From: Nocardia cyriacigeorgica
Lineage (GTDB): Bacteria; Actinomycetota; Actinomycetes; Mycobacteriales; Mycobacteriaceae
Assembly: GCF_010858045.1 (NCBI RefSeq)
Contig: NZ_JAAGVC010000025.1
Location: 1-64,000, forward strand
Length of the DNA: 64,000 bases
Direction: 5' to 3'
Numbering within the stretch: position 1 is the stretch's first letter; each line of letters opens with the position of its first letter. The notes under the pieces are model-generated. The model saw only the letters and a list, made by a program, of their open reading frames with translations. It was not told where the DNA came from and did no database searches. Both the position numbers and the translations under genes were made by a program. This document shows, piece by piece, positions 37,799-46,542 of the stretch.

Positions 37799-38767
37799 CT
37801 AGAACGTGGTCAGATCGGTGTTGGCCCCGCACAGCACCACCACCGGCCGCTCCCCCGCCGCCGGCACATACACCCCGCTGCGGATCGCGGCCAGCGCCGT
37901 CGCCCCGGCCAGCTCCACCACCAGGCGGAACTCCCGCCACAGGTATTCCCGCGCGTCCGCGATGGCATCGTCGGTGACCAGCACCGATCCCACGTCGTAG
38001 CGGCGGGCGATATCGAAGGCGATATCGCCGATCCGTGAGGCTCCGAGCGCATCGGCCGCGATGCTGGACACCTCGACCTCGACCGGGCGTCCCGCGGCCA
38101 CCGCCGCGTGCAGCGTCGGCACCCCTTCCGGCTCCACGCCGATCACCCGCTGCCTGCGTCCGAGCGCGGCGGCGATACCGGCGACCAGGCCGCCGCCGCC
38201 AACGGCCACCAGCACCGGCGGACGGCCACGGACCTGCTCCTCGATTTCGAGCCCGACCACGCCGGCGCCCGAGACCACAGCGGGCAGGTCATAGGCATGC
38301 AATTGCAGCGCACCGCGTTCGACCGCCAGTTCGCTCGCGTAGCCGTACGCCTCGGCGTAGGTGGTGCCGTGCCAGAGCACCTCGGCCCCGTAGGACCACA
38401 TGGCAGCCACCTTCGTGTGCGGCGCCGACTCGGGAACCACCACCGTGCACGTCTTGCCGAGGGCCGCGGCCGCGAGTGCCGCGGCGATCCCCGCGTTGCC
38501 ACCGGAGGCGATGACGACGTGCTCGATATCTTCGCCCGATTCCAGCAGCGCGTTGAAGCTGCCGCGGGCCTTGAAGGTGCCGCCGTGCTGCAGGTGCTCG
38601 AGCTTGAGCGTGACCGGCACCGGTCCGGCCGGGCCGGTCACCGTGGTGTGGAAGACCGGTGTGCGGCGGATCCGCCCGGCCAGCCGCCTGCGGGCCGCGC
38701 GCACATCCGAGCGATATACCCGGGCGAACGGCCGTTGCCGTGGCGAGGACGTCTTCTGATCGGTCAT
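37799..38767 (-). CDS. PLP-dependent serine/threonine dehydratase
   Basis: 322 aa. Fold-type II PLP enzyme: Lys66 in GTFKARGSF binds the cofactor, ASGGNAG holds the phosphate/substrate, and VAVGGGGLVAG is the phosphate-binding loop. It would deaminate Ser or Thr; serine racemase is an alternative. It lacks the C-terminal regulatory (ACT) domain of biosynthetic IlvA, so it is a catabolic-type enzyme. Its start overlaps the CtaG gene stop (ATGA). Confidence 0.85.
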   Translation of the reverse strand: MTDQKTSSPRQRPFARVYRSDVRAARRRLAGRIRRTPVFHTTVTGPAGPVPVTLKLEHLQHGGTFKARGSFNALLESGEDIEHVVIASGGNAGIAAALAAAALGKTCTVVVPESAPHTKVAAMWSYGAEVLWHGTTYAEAYGYASELAVERGALQLHAYDLPAVVSGAGVVGLEIEEQVRGRPPVLVAVGGGGLVAGIAAALGRRQRVIGVEPEGVPTLHAAVAAGRPVEVEVSSIAADALGASRIGDIAFDIARRYDVGSVLVTDDAIADAREYLWREFRLVVELAGATALAAIRSGVYVPAAGERPVVVLCGANTDLTTF

Positions 38768-40803
38768 TTGCGTACCGCCCGGTCGCGTTGGGCGAGTTCG
38801 GCGAACATGGCATTGTGCGCCGCGAGGTCCGCGTCGTGATCGCGTTCGGCGGCCCGGTCGGTGCGCTGGGCCAGTCGCTGATCACTGCGCGACCACTGGA
38901 TCAGCAGCGCCAGCATCACCACCACCAGCGGCACTTCACCGCTGGCCCAGGCCAGGCTGCCGCCGGTGCGCTGATCGCCGAGCAGGTCGGTATTCCAGTC
39001 CAGCCCGAGGCTGCGGTAGAACCAGCCGCCGAGCACCGTGGTGGTGCTCATCAGGGCGACGCCGAAGAAGGCATGGAACGGCAGCGAACCGAACACCATG
39101 CCCAGTTTGGTCAGCGGCTGCACCTGCCGTGGCTTGGGATCGATGCCGATCACGACCCAGTAGAAGAGGTAGCCGCTGAGCAGGAAGTGCAGGTTCATCA
39201 AGAGGTGCGCGGCGTGCGAGTCGACGAAGTTGTCGAAGATGCCGCCCAGGTAGAGGGCGTAGAAGCCGCCGACGAAGATCACCGAGGCCACCACCGGCTG
39301 GGTCAGCGCCCGCGACACCGGGTTGTGCACCGCCGCCAGGATCCATTCGCGCGGACCCGGCACACCGCCGCGCCCGGCCGGCGGCAGCGCACGCAGCGCC
39401 AGGGTCACCGCGCCGCCGAGCGCCAGCAGGATCGGCACCAGCATCGACAACGCCATATGCGCACCCATGTGCACGCTGAACATGGCGGGCATGTACCTGC
39501 CGACCCCCGAGGAGGTCGTGAACAGCAAGATCACACATCCCGACAGCCAGGCAATGGTTCGCCCGATCGGCCACGCGTCGCCACGCGCGCGCAGCCGCCG
39601 CACCCCGAGCAGATACAGCACGGCGAGCACGATCGCCGCGGTTCCGAAGATCAGGTCGAAGCGCCAATCAAACAGCAGCCGCGTCACGGTAGGCGGTCCG
39701 GCCAGTTCGTAGCCGAGTTCCACCTCGACCGGGGTCGGCACGCTGCGCGGCGGTGGTGGCGGAGTGCGGCCGAGTCCGGCGGCCAGGCCGATCGTCGCGG
39801 CGAAGATCAGCACCTCGACCGCCGCGAAGCGGATCAGCGCGGAACGGTCCTTCGGATCGGCGGCCAGGGCGGGTAGCGCCGCCCGGCGCTGGAAGAAGCC
39901 GAACACACCGAGCACGACGAGCGCGGCGGCCTTGGCCAGCACCAGCCGGCCGTACGTGCTGGTGAACAACTCATCCAGCGGCACCCGCACCCAGGAATTG
40001 ATCACACCGCTGGCCGCGATGACGATGAACGCCACCGTCGCGATCCCGGAGAATCGGCGCGCGGCGATCTCGGTGTGGGTGCCATCACGCAGCGCGTGCG
40101 CCAGCACCGCGAAGAGTCCGCCCACCCAGACAGCGGCCGAGATCAGATGCAGGATCAGGCTGTTGGTGGCGACGTCGTGCGACCCGCCGGAGGAGGAGTG
40201 GCCGGTGAAGGCCAGCGGCATCATGGTGGCGATCGCCGCGCCGAACAGCACCGGGGTCCAGCCCCAGCGCAGCGCCAGGCGGCAGCCCACCGCGACGATC
40301 AACGCGAAGATCACCGTCGTCCGCCACGCACCGGCCAGCGCGACCTGATCGATCGCGCCCCACAGTTCCGTCGGCGCGAGTACCTCACCGACGGGGCGGC
40401 CGGTGGTGTCGGACACCGTCAGCGGCACCAGCAGTGCGGCGCAACAGGCCCAGGCCACGGCCATATTCGAGGCCCTGCGCACCGCGCGATAGCCGCCCAC
40501 ATCGAGCAGGCCGCTCGATTGCGGAGGGATGAGAAACGCGGCGAACAGCAGCGAACCGACGGTCAGCGCCGCGAACAGGTCCGACAGCGCGCGGACCGCG
40601 GGCATGCCGTAGGTGGTCATGGGCCCGGGGTCGGGGATGCCGAGCAAGGTCAGCGCCTCGGCCGCCGACAGCCCGACCACCAGCGCGGCGACGACCGCGG
40701 TGATCGCACCGGCCAGCACACCCAGCGCCGCGAAGGTCGTCCCCGTGCCCGGCCGAGAGACCTCGGCAGCGGTGTCGGTGGACGGGCCTTGCGGTGACGA
40801 CAT
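38764..40803 (-). CDS. CopD-CtaG fusion membrane protein (Rv0102-like)
   Basis: 679 aa from the ATG at 40803. The N-terminal half is a CopD-like copper-resistance membrane domain (about 8 helices, with H and M residues between them, e.g. TGHSSSGGSHDV and LHLISA). The C-terminal half is the CtaG (caa3 assembly factor) domain with GRYMPAMFSVHMGAHM and HAAHLLMNLHFLLSGYLFYW. Such proteins handle copper at the membrane for oxidase assembly. Family known; copper role inferred. Confidence 0.85.
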   Translation of the reverse strand: MSSPQGPSTDTAAEVSRPGTGTTFAALGVLAGAITAVVAALVVGLSAAEALTLLGIPDPGPMTTYGMPAVRALSDLFAALTVGSLLFAAFLIPPQSSGLLDVGGYRAVRRASNMAVAWACCAALLVPLTVSDTTGRPVGEVLAPTELWGAIDQVALAGAWRTTVIFALIVAVGCRLALRWGWTPVLFGAAIATMMPLAFTGHSSSGGSHDVATNSLILHLISAAVWVGGLFAVLAHALRDGTHTEIAARRFSGIATVAFIVIAASGVINSWVRVPLDELFTSTYGRLVLAKAAALVVLGVFGFFQRRAALPALAADPKDRSALIRFAAVEVLIFAATIGLAAGLGRTPPPPPRSVPTPVEVELGYELAGPPTVTRLLFDWRFDLIFGTAAIVLAVLYLLGVRRLRARGDAWPIGRTIAWLSGCVILLFTTSSGVGRYMPAMFSVHMGAHMALSMLVPILLALGGAVTLALRALPPAGRGGVPGPREWILAAVHNPVSRALTQPVVASVIFVGGFYALYLGGIFDNFVDSHAAHLLMNLHFLLSGYLFYWVVIGIDPKPRQVQPLTKLGMVFGSLPFHAFFGVALMSTTTVLGGWFYRSLGLDWNTDLLGDQRTGGSLAWASGEVPLVVVMLALLIQWSRSDQRLAQRTDRAAERDHDADLAAHNAMFAELAQRDRAVRK

Positions 40804-40949
40804 ACGACTGAGGGTAGTCGGCAGCGCCGACCCGGCGTGCCCGGCCCGGCGCCTCACTCCCCTCCCGCGCACCCCCTCACCAGAGCTGGACGGTCGCTAT
40901 ACTTTTCCGCTGGACACCACGACCGAAGTCGGCCATGGTGGAACCCACT

Positions 40950-41026
40950 GCCTCCGTAGCTCAGTTGGATAGAGCAAGGGCCTTCTAATCCCTAGGTCGC
41001 AGGTTCGATTCCTGCCGGGGGCGCCA
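40950..41026 (+). tRNA. tRNA-Arg (anticodon TCT)
   Basis: Acceptor GCCTCCG pairs with CGGGGGC (one G-U), D arm GCTCAGTTGGATAGAGC, anticodon loop CTTCTAA with TCT, T arm AGGTTCGATTCCT, and CCA encoded at 41024-41026. 77 nt. Confidence 0.95.
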
Positions 41027-41194
41027 GTCCGCGGTGGCCTGCCGATTGCGGGTCACCGCGGTAGTACCCAGACCTCCTCCGGCACAAACACCAAGGGACA
41101 GTCCGAACGGCGAAAGCTTCGACGCGGACGTCCCCGGCGATGCCGATCTCCTCGTGGAACACCGCCCCGATGTGCGGCACGTCACATCTCGACG

Positions 41195-41221
41195 TGTCAC
41201 GTTTCGACCGGCCACGGTGTC
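41195..41221 (+). promoter_or_regulatory. Candidate ECF41 (SigJ-type) promoter
   Basis: TGTCACG (41195-41201), 16 bases, then TGTC (41218-41221). This matches the ECF41 consensus (TGTCACA in -35, CGTC in -10) apart from two bases. It ends 8 bases before the ATG of the flavoprotein that precedes the ECF41 sigma gene. Confidence 0.65.
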
Positions 41222-41229
41222 TTGGAGGC

Positions 41230-42411
41230 ATGTCTGAACACAGCACATCGAACAAGGTCGTCGTAGTCGGCGGTGGCTACGCCGGGGCGCTGGCCGCCAA
41301 CCGGCTGCGGGTGCGCCCCGGCCTGGACATCACCCTGGTCAACCCGCGCGCGAGATTCGTCGACCGGGTCCGGCTCCACCAGTTCGTGGCCGGTACCGGC
41401 GAGGCCGAGGTCGACTACGGCACGCTGCTGGCCGACGAGGTTCGCTTGGTCGTCGACCGAGCCACCCGCATCGATACCGCTGCCCACCAGGTCGAACTGG
41501 AGTCCGGGAGCACGCTGGACTACGACTACCTCGTCTACGCGGTCGGAAGCACCGCGACGATGCCGTCCGTGCCGGGCGCGGCCGAATTCGCCTTCTCCCT
41601 GGCCGAGTTCGAGCCCGCCCAGCGGCTGCGCGCGAGGCTCGACGAGGTGCCGCTCGACGCTCCGATCACCGTGGTGGGCGGCGGGTTGACCGGCATCGAG
41701 ACCGCTGCCGAACTGGCCGAACGCGGCCGCACGGTCACCCTGGTGTGCGGCGGGGCCCTGGCACCGACGTTCGGTGCGCCGGGGCGCAGGTCCATCGCCG
41801 CATGGCTGTCCCGGCGCGGTGTCGGTGTACTCGACAACGAGGAGGTGGCCGAGGTCCGACCGGACGCGGTCGCCCTCGGCGGCGGTGCCGTGCGGTCGAG
41901 CGCGATCACCATCTGGGCAGCCGGCTTCGGCGTGCCCGAGCTGGCCCGAGCCAGCGGGCTGCGCACCGACTCGCTCGGCCGACTGCTCACCGATGAGACG
42001 CTGACCAGCCTCGACGACGACAGAGTGGTTGCGGCGGGCGATGCCGCGGCGCCGTCGGGAGTGCCGCTGCGCATGAGTTCCTATGCCGCCGGGCCACTGG
42101 GCGCACAGGCGGTCGACACCGTGCTGAGCCGCCTCGCCGGAACCGAACCAGCGGTGGTCAGCGTGGCGTTTTCCGGGGCATGCGTCAGCCTGGGTCGGCG
42201 CAGCGGCGTGCGCCAACTCGCCCGCAAGGACGACACCCCGGTGAAGGCTTACATCGGCGGCCGCCCCGGAGCGGCGATCAAGGAGCTGACCGCCGGGCTC
42301 GGGGTGTCGAAGGTTCGCCGCGAGGCCCGCAAGCCCGGTTCGCTGAGGTGGCCGAAGGGCGGTGCCAGGCCCGAGCGTCCGGTCGCGGCACAGGAAGTCA
42401 CGTCGCCGTGA
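41230..42411 (+). CDS. NDH-2-like FAD/NAD(P)-dependent oxidoreductase
   Basis: 393 aa. Start ATG at 41230 right after TTGGAGGC. FAD-binding VVVVGGGYAGALAANRL, the second dinucleotide motif TVVGGGLTGIETAAELA and the C-terminal VVAAGDAAA. Similar in layout to type-II NADH dehydrogenase-like flavoproteins. The GTG of the sigma gene overlaps its stop, and it has an ECF41 promoter, so it is the likely target of that sigma factor. Confidence 0.85.
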   Translation: MSEHSTSNKVVVVGGGYAGALAANRLRVRPGLDITLVNPRARFVDRVRLHQFVAGTGEAEVDYGTLLADEVRLVVDRATRIDTAAHQVELESGSTLDYDYLVYAVGSTATMPSVPGAAEFAFSLAEFEPAQRLRARLDEVPLDAPITVVGGGLTGIETAAELAERGRTVTLVCGGALAPTFGAPGRRSIAAWLSRRGVGVLDNEEVAEVRPDAVALGGGAVRSSAITIWAAGFGVPELARASGLRTDSLGRLLTDETLTSLDDDRVVAAGDAAAPSGVPLRMSSYAAGPLGAQAVDTVLSRLAGTEPAVVSVAFSGACVSLGRRSGVRQLARKDDTPVKAYIGGRPGAAIKELTAGLGVSKVRREARKPGSLRWPKGGARPERPVAAQEVTSP

Positions 42412-43385
42412 CCGCCGACGAGCACGCCGAGCGGTTCACCCTGCTGCGGCCGCTGCTGTTCACGATTGCCTACGAAGTACTCGGCTCGGCGATCGAGGCC
42501 GACGACGTATTACAGGACAGCTATCTGCGATGGGCCGACGTCGACCTGGCGACGGTACGAGACACCAAGTCCTACCTCGCGCGGCTGGTGACCCGTCAAT
42601 CGCTCAACGCCTTGCGGGCCAGCGTGCGACGGCGCGAGGACTACGTCGGCCCCTGGCTGCCCGAGCCCGTGCTGCTCGACGAGAACGACGCGGCGGCCGA
42701 CGTGGTACTCGCCGAATCGGTGTCCATGGCGATGCTCGTGATCCTCGAAACGCTCACACCCGACGAACGCGTGGTGTTCGTACTGCGTGAGGTATTCGGC
42801 TTCTCGCACCACGATATCGCCTCGGCGGTAGGCAAATCGGTGCCGACGGTGCGGCAGGCCGTGCACCGTGCCCGCAAGCACGTACAGGCCAGGCGCAGGC
42901 GTTTCGAACCCGCCGACACCGCTACCGCGGCCCGGATCACCCAGCAGTTCATGGCGGCGGCCATGACCGGCGATATGGACGGACTGCTCGCGCTACTGGC
43001 GAAGGACGCCACCCTCATCGCCGACGGCGGTGGCAAGGCCGCCGCGGCACGCCATCCGGTGGTCGGCGGGCAGACGGTGGCCGCCCGCCTGGTGAATCTC
43101 TTCCACAGGGGGCGGGCGCTGCCGAGCCTGCGGATCGAGACGGCCCATTGCAATGGCGCGCCCGCGCTGGTCGCCTACCGCGGCGACCGGCTGGAGGGGG
43201 TATTCCTGTTCGAGATCACCGACGACGAGATCACCAACATCTATGCCATCCGCAATCCGGACAAGCTGCTCTCGGTGACCGTGCCGCGCCGGCTCAGCCG
43301 GCAGCGGGAACCCGGCCTTACCGCAGGGCAGGCAGCCGATGACACACGCACCGGGCTCACCACTCCACACCACGAATCGATGTGA
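42408..43385 (+). CDS. sigJ: ECF41 RNA polymerase sigma factor (SigJ-type)
   Basis: 325 aa from the GTG at 42408, overlapping the flavoprotein stop. Sigma region 2 (EADDVLQDSYLRW) and region 4 (FGFSHHDIASAVGKSVPTVR) are followed by a SnoaL-like domain. The class motifs are present: WLPEP (83-87), DGGGK (206-210) and NPDKL (283-287). In ECF41 the C-terminal SnoaL-like domain works as a fused regulator, so no anti-sigma factor is needed. It fits an autoregulated oxidoreductase-sigma operon. Confidence 0.9.
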   Translation: MTADEHAERFTLLRPLLFTIAYEVLGSAIEADDVLQDSYLRWADVDLATVRDTKSYLARLVTRQSLNALRASVRRREDYVGPWLPEPVLLDENDAAADVVLAESVSMAMLVILETLTPDERVVFVLREVFGFSHHDIASAVGKSVPTVRQAVHRARKHVQARRRRFEPADTATAARITQQFMAAAMTGDMDGLLALLAKDATLIADGGGKAAAARHPVVGGQTVAARLVNLFHRGRALPSLRIETAHCNGAPALVAYRGDRLEGVFLFEITDDEITNIYAIRNPDKLLSVTVPRRLSRQREPGLTAGQAADDTRTGLTTPHHESM

Positions 43386-43398
43386 CAGGTAAACCGCG

Positions 43399-44001
43399 AT
43401 GCACACTCCCACCGAAACCCGACAACACGCGGCCGACCGGCCGGCGGCCGCCGTCGTCATACCGACCGGCAGTAGTCGGCGCCGACTCATCGCCTACTGG
43501 GCCACCACCTTCGTCATCCTCTGCGAGCTGTTCGCCGGAGCGGCGTGGGACCTATTGACCATCGACTGGATGGAAGACCAGCTGGACCACCTCGGATACC
43601 CGGACTACTTCGCCTACATCCTCGGCGGGTGTCACCTCGCCGCCGCCGTCACGATCGCGGTTCCCGGTTTCGGGCTGCTCAAGGAGTGGGCGTACGCGGG
43701 TGTCTGTTTCCTGTGGGCGGGCGCCGCGGTGTCGTATCTGGCGCTCGGCGACGGACCGGTGTCGTGGGCGCCACCGCTGATGTTCCTCGCGTTCGCGTTC
43801 GCGTCGTGGGCGCTGCGGCCGGCCGACCGGCGAGCCGCAGGCCCTGACCCGGCGCATCGGCCGCGGACCCGCGAATGGGTCGCGTCGATCGGGCTCGTCG
43901 CCGCCTTGTCCGCCATCTCGCTGCTGACGCTGCCCGTCACGGCCGACATAACCAGCGATTGGGCCGTCGAGCGCGGCTGGGTCGACGAGCAACAGCGATG
44001 A
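43399..44001 (+). CDS. DoxX-like membrane protein
   Basis: 200 aa. Four hydrophobic helices (AYWATTFVILCELFAG, YFAYILGGCHLAAAVTIAVPG, YAGVCFLWAGAAVSYLAL, APPLMFLAFAFASWAL) and a possible fifth near the C terminus. DoxX-like proteins are often next to ECF41 loci and are thought to act in redox or oxidative stress. It starts 13 bases after the sigma gene and is probably in the same operon. Confidence 0.75.
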   Translation: MHTPTETRQHAADRPAAAVVIPTGSSRRRLIAYWATTFVILCELFAGAAWDLLTIDWMEDQLDHLGYPDYFAYILGGCHLAAAVTIAVPGFGLLKEWAYAGVCFLWAGAAVSYLALGDGPVSWAPPLMFLAFAFASWALRPADRRAAGPDPAHRPRTREWVASIGLVAALSAISLLTLPVTADITSDWAVERGWVDEQQR

Positions 44002-44045
44002 AGAACATGACCAACCTGTCACGAGCAGAACTATGGAGAAAACGC

Positions 44046-44540
44046 ATGCGCGTCAAGCACACTCGCGCCACAACGGTACTCACGCGCCTCGCCGCCGCGG
44101 CGCTCATCGTCGCCGCCGTGGGCGGCTGTAGCACGACAGACGACCCGGAGCGACCAGCCGGGGAGCAGGTCGACGTCATCGAACTCCAGGTACAGAACAT
44201 CGGATACGAAGCTCTCGATCTCGGTCCGTCGGGGCCGAGTCTCGGCGATATGGATGTCTTCTCCGGCAACGCGATACAGGACGGACGCACCGTAGGACAG
44301 GGCGGCGGCTCGTGCCAGACATTGCGGGTCGACGGCGATCACGTCCTCATGCAGTGCGTGATCACGATGGAGCTCGAGCGCGGATCGGTGACCATGCAGT
44401 CCACCTGGACCAGGGGTGCGAGTCCGCTCGACATGGCCATCACGGGCGGCACCGGCGAGTATCGCAGTGCGCGCGGCACCGTTCGTTTCTGGGACATCGC
44501 AACCCCGAACGAGCGCGTGCGTGCCGAGGTCATCCGTTGA
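44046..44540 (+). CDS. Secreted lipoprotein, allene-oxide-cyclase/dirigent-like
   Basis: 164 aa from the ATG at 44046 (TGGAGAAAACGC upstream); an upstream ATG at 43998 that overlaps the DoxX stop would give 16 more residues. Signal peptide with lipobox VGGC (Cys near residue 28). The mature part has the beta-barrel look of allene oxide cyclase/dirigent proteins (VFSGNAIQDG, ITGGTGEYRSARGTV). Enzymatic role unknown. Confidence 0.65.
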   Translation: MRVKHTRATTVLTRLAAAALIVAAVGGCSTTDDPERPAGEQVDVIELQVQNIGYEALDLGPSGPSLGDMDVFSGNAIQDGRTVGQGGGSCQTLRVDGDHVLMQCVITMELERGSVTMQSTWTRGASPLDMAITGGTGEYRSARGTVRFWDIATPNERVRAEVIR

Positions 44541-44637
44541 CCCGGGGTATCGCCGTGGCCGTGATGTCGCGGGGTGCGGGTTGCCGCCTCGCGACGAGCG
44601 GCGATCTCCGTTTCCCCGCCGGTTCGTAGGCGCGACC

Positions 44638-45071
44638 ATGAGGGATATGGATCGCCTCGACGTCATCGACACCTGCACCCGCATGGTCTGGCACACCGAC
44701 CATCGTGAATGGGACGAGCTCGCAGCCGTTTTCCACGACAGCGTGCGACTGGACTACACGAGCCTCAACGGCGGCGAACCTGTCACGATGACGCCGGCCC
44801 AGATCGTGGCCGCCTGGCGCGAAACCCTGGGTGGTTTCGACGCCACTCAGCACCTGCTCGGCAATCACCTGGTGACCGTGGACGGCGACAGTGCGGTGTG
44901 CACCGCGTCCTTCAGGCCACCCACCGCAGCTCCGACGCATTCGGCGCTTCGCTGTGGACCCTCGGCGGCAGCTACCGCTTCGACCTGGCACGCATCGGCG
45001 CCGCCTGGAAGATCAGCGGCGTGGTGATGACAGCGTCCTGGGGCGACGGCAATCGCGGCCTTCTGCCATGA
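44638..45071 (+). pseudogene. Frameshifted SnoaL-like (nuclear transport factor 2 fold) gene
   Basis: The frame from the ATG at 44638 reads as a SnoaL-like protein (DTCTRMVWHTDHREWDELA, HDSVRLDYTSLNGGEP) up to TASF at about 44911. The natural continuation (QATHRSSDAFG, then LWTLGGSYRFDLARIGAAWK) is in another frame, reached if one base is added at about 44912-44915. Homology therefore runs through a one-base loss. It could be true decay or a sequencing slip. A second in-frame ATG at 44647 is the alternative start. Confidence 0.75.
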
Positions 45072-45108
45072 AACCCGTCTTCGACATTTGTGATACGGAG
45101 TGACGTTC

Positions 45109-45569
45109 GTGAAAGTCGACTTCGACAGCGCCGGTGTCGAACTCATCGGCAATCCGTACCCTGCCCGCGCACGGCGGGCCGGCATCGGGGGTGGCGGTGG
45201 CCGGGACATGGACCAGCGTCAAGGAGCTGATGGCCGACCGCTACGCCCGGCGCCTGCTCGGCATCTGCGCGACCGCGATGTACATGTCCGACAACGCCGC
45301 CGACGACCCCGCCGTGAAATCCCTTGCGCTGGTGGCGCCGTGGCTGCACGACGCCACGATCTGTGCGCAGGTCTACGGCGGCAGCGAGGGCGGTGGCCGC
45401 CACAACGAGGACGCCCCCATCCCCGACGGCGCGCGGCTTCCACGCCGGTCTGGCCGAGTCCGAGGACATCGTCTGGACCGAGGGCACCCAGTTCGATTTC
45501 TACGACCAGGAACCGCAGGTCACCATTGCCGTCGACGCCGTCGCCGCCCATTTCCAGCGAACTCTGTGA
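45109..45569 (+). pseudogene. Decayed alpha/beta hydrolase gene
   Basis: From the GTG at 45109 the frame gives KVDFDSAGVELIGN. One extra C near 45160-45165 shifts frame to PAHGGPASGVAVAGTWTSV, which continues to DRYARRL. The sequence then jumps to LGICATAMYMSDNAADD, with about 60 residues between missing (including the region for strand 4, and the expected GxSxG area). A further shift after QVYGGSEG leads to a third frame ending in YDQEPQVTIAVDAVAAHFQ. The original was a dienelactone-hydrolase-type alpha/beta hydrolase. At least three lesions are visible, so this gene is dead. Confidence 0.8.
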
Positions 45570-45599
45570 ACCCACCGACAAGAAAACGATAGGAAGCTG

Positions 45600-46415
45600 A
45601 TGATTCTCGTGACAGGAGCGACCGGCAATGTCGGCGCGGAAGTCGTCAAGGCGCTGACGGCAGCCGGGGAGCCCGTGCGAGCGCTGGTGCGCGATGCCTC
45701 GGGCACCGACGCGCCCGATGGCGTGGAGGTGGTGGCCGGCGATCTCACCGCGCCCGAGACACTGAGCTTCGATGGGGTGCGCGCGATGTTCCTGCTGCCC
45801 GGCTACCCGGGTGTGGCGAAGGCGGCCGCGCAGGCCGGTGTCGAACACATCGTGCAGCTCTCCGGCGTTTCCGCGGCCACCGGTGACACCGCCAACGCGA
45901 TCACCCGCTACATGATGGCCGCCGAGCAGGAGACCACCGAGAGCGGGATGGCGTGGACCATTCTGCGGCCCTGCGCGTTCGCATCGAATGCCCTGCGCTG
46001 GCTGCCGCAGCTGCGCGACGGTGATGTGATCCAGGTGTCGTTCCCACGGGTGCGCACGGCTGCGCTGGATCCGCAGGACCTCGGCACGGTGGCCGCCACC
46101 GTCTTGCGAGCCGATTCCCATCGCGGCGAGATCCTCTGGCCCACCGGGCCGGAACCGCTCACCCCGGCCGAGCAGGTGGCGATCTTGGCCGAGGCCACCG
46201 GCCGCGATCTCACCTGCCTCGAACTCACCGACGATGAGGCGCGCGCCCACATGCTGGAGACCACTCCCGTCGAATACGTGGACGCCTTCTTCGACTTCTA
46301 CGTCGACGGGGCCATCGATGAATCCATCGTTCGCCCGACGGTGGAACAGATCCTCGGCCGCGCGCCGCGCACGTTCGGGCAATGGGCGGCGGACCACGCC
46401 GACGCCTTCCGCTGA
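45600..46415 (+). CDS. NmrA-family NAD(P)-binding protein
   Basis: 271 aa. N-terminal Rossmann motif VTGATGNVGAEVV and LVRDAS, VEHIVQLSG, and AWTILRPCAFASNAL; the SDR Tyr-x3-Lys pair is absent (YMMAAEQE), so this is an NmrA/atypical SDR. It is probably a quinone or flavin-linked reductase, or a regulator. Part of the ECF41-linked cluster. Confidence 0.8.
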   Translation: MILVTGATGNVGAEVVKALTAAGEPVRALVRDASGTDAPDGVEVVAGDLTAPETLSFDGVRAMFLLPGYPGVAKAAAQAGVEHIVQLSGVSAATGDTANAITRYMMAAEQETTESGMAWTILRPCAFASNALRWLPQLRDGDVIQVSFPRVRTAALDPQDLGTVAATVLRADSHRGEILWPTGPEPLTPAEQVAILAEATGRDLTCLELTDDEARAHMLETTPVEYVDAFFDFYVDGAIDESIVRPTVEQILGRAPRTFGQWAADHADAFR

Positions 46416-46500
46416 CCTGGCCCTCGAATCGGATGAGTGACCAGGGCGCCGGGCTGACTCGCGCTCGAACGGCCGGCCGGCCGATGCGTCCGGCCGAGCC

Positions 46501-46534
46501 GCCTGCCCCGGGAACACGCTCCGGCGGGGCAGGC
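46501..46534. terminator. Hairpin between convergent NmrA gene and mmsA
   Basis: GCCTGCCCCG (46501-46510) pairs exactly with CGGGGCAGGC (46525-46534), 14-base loop. It lies 8 bases after the mmsA stop, no T-run. Confidence 0.55.
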
Positions 46535-46542
46535 AACCGGAT

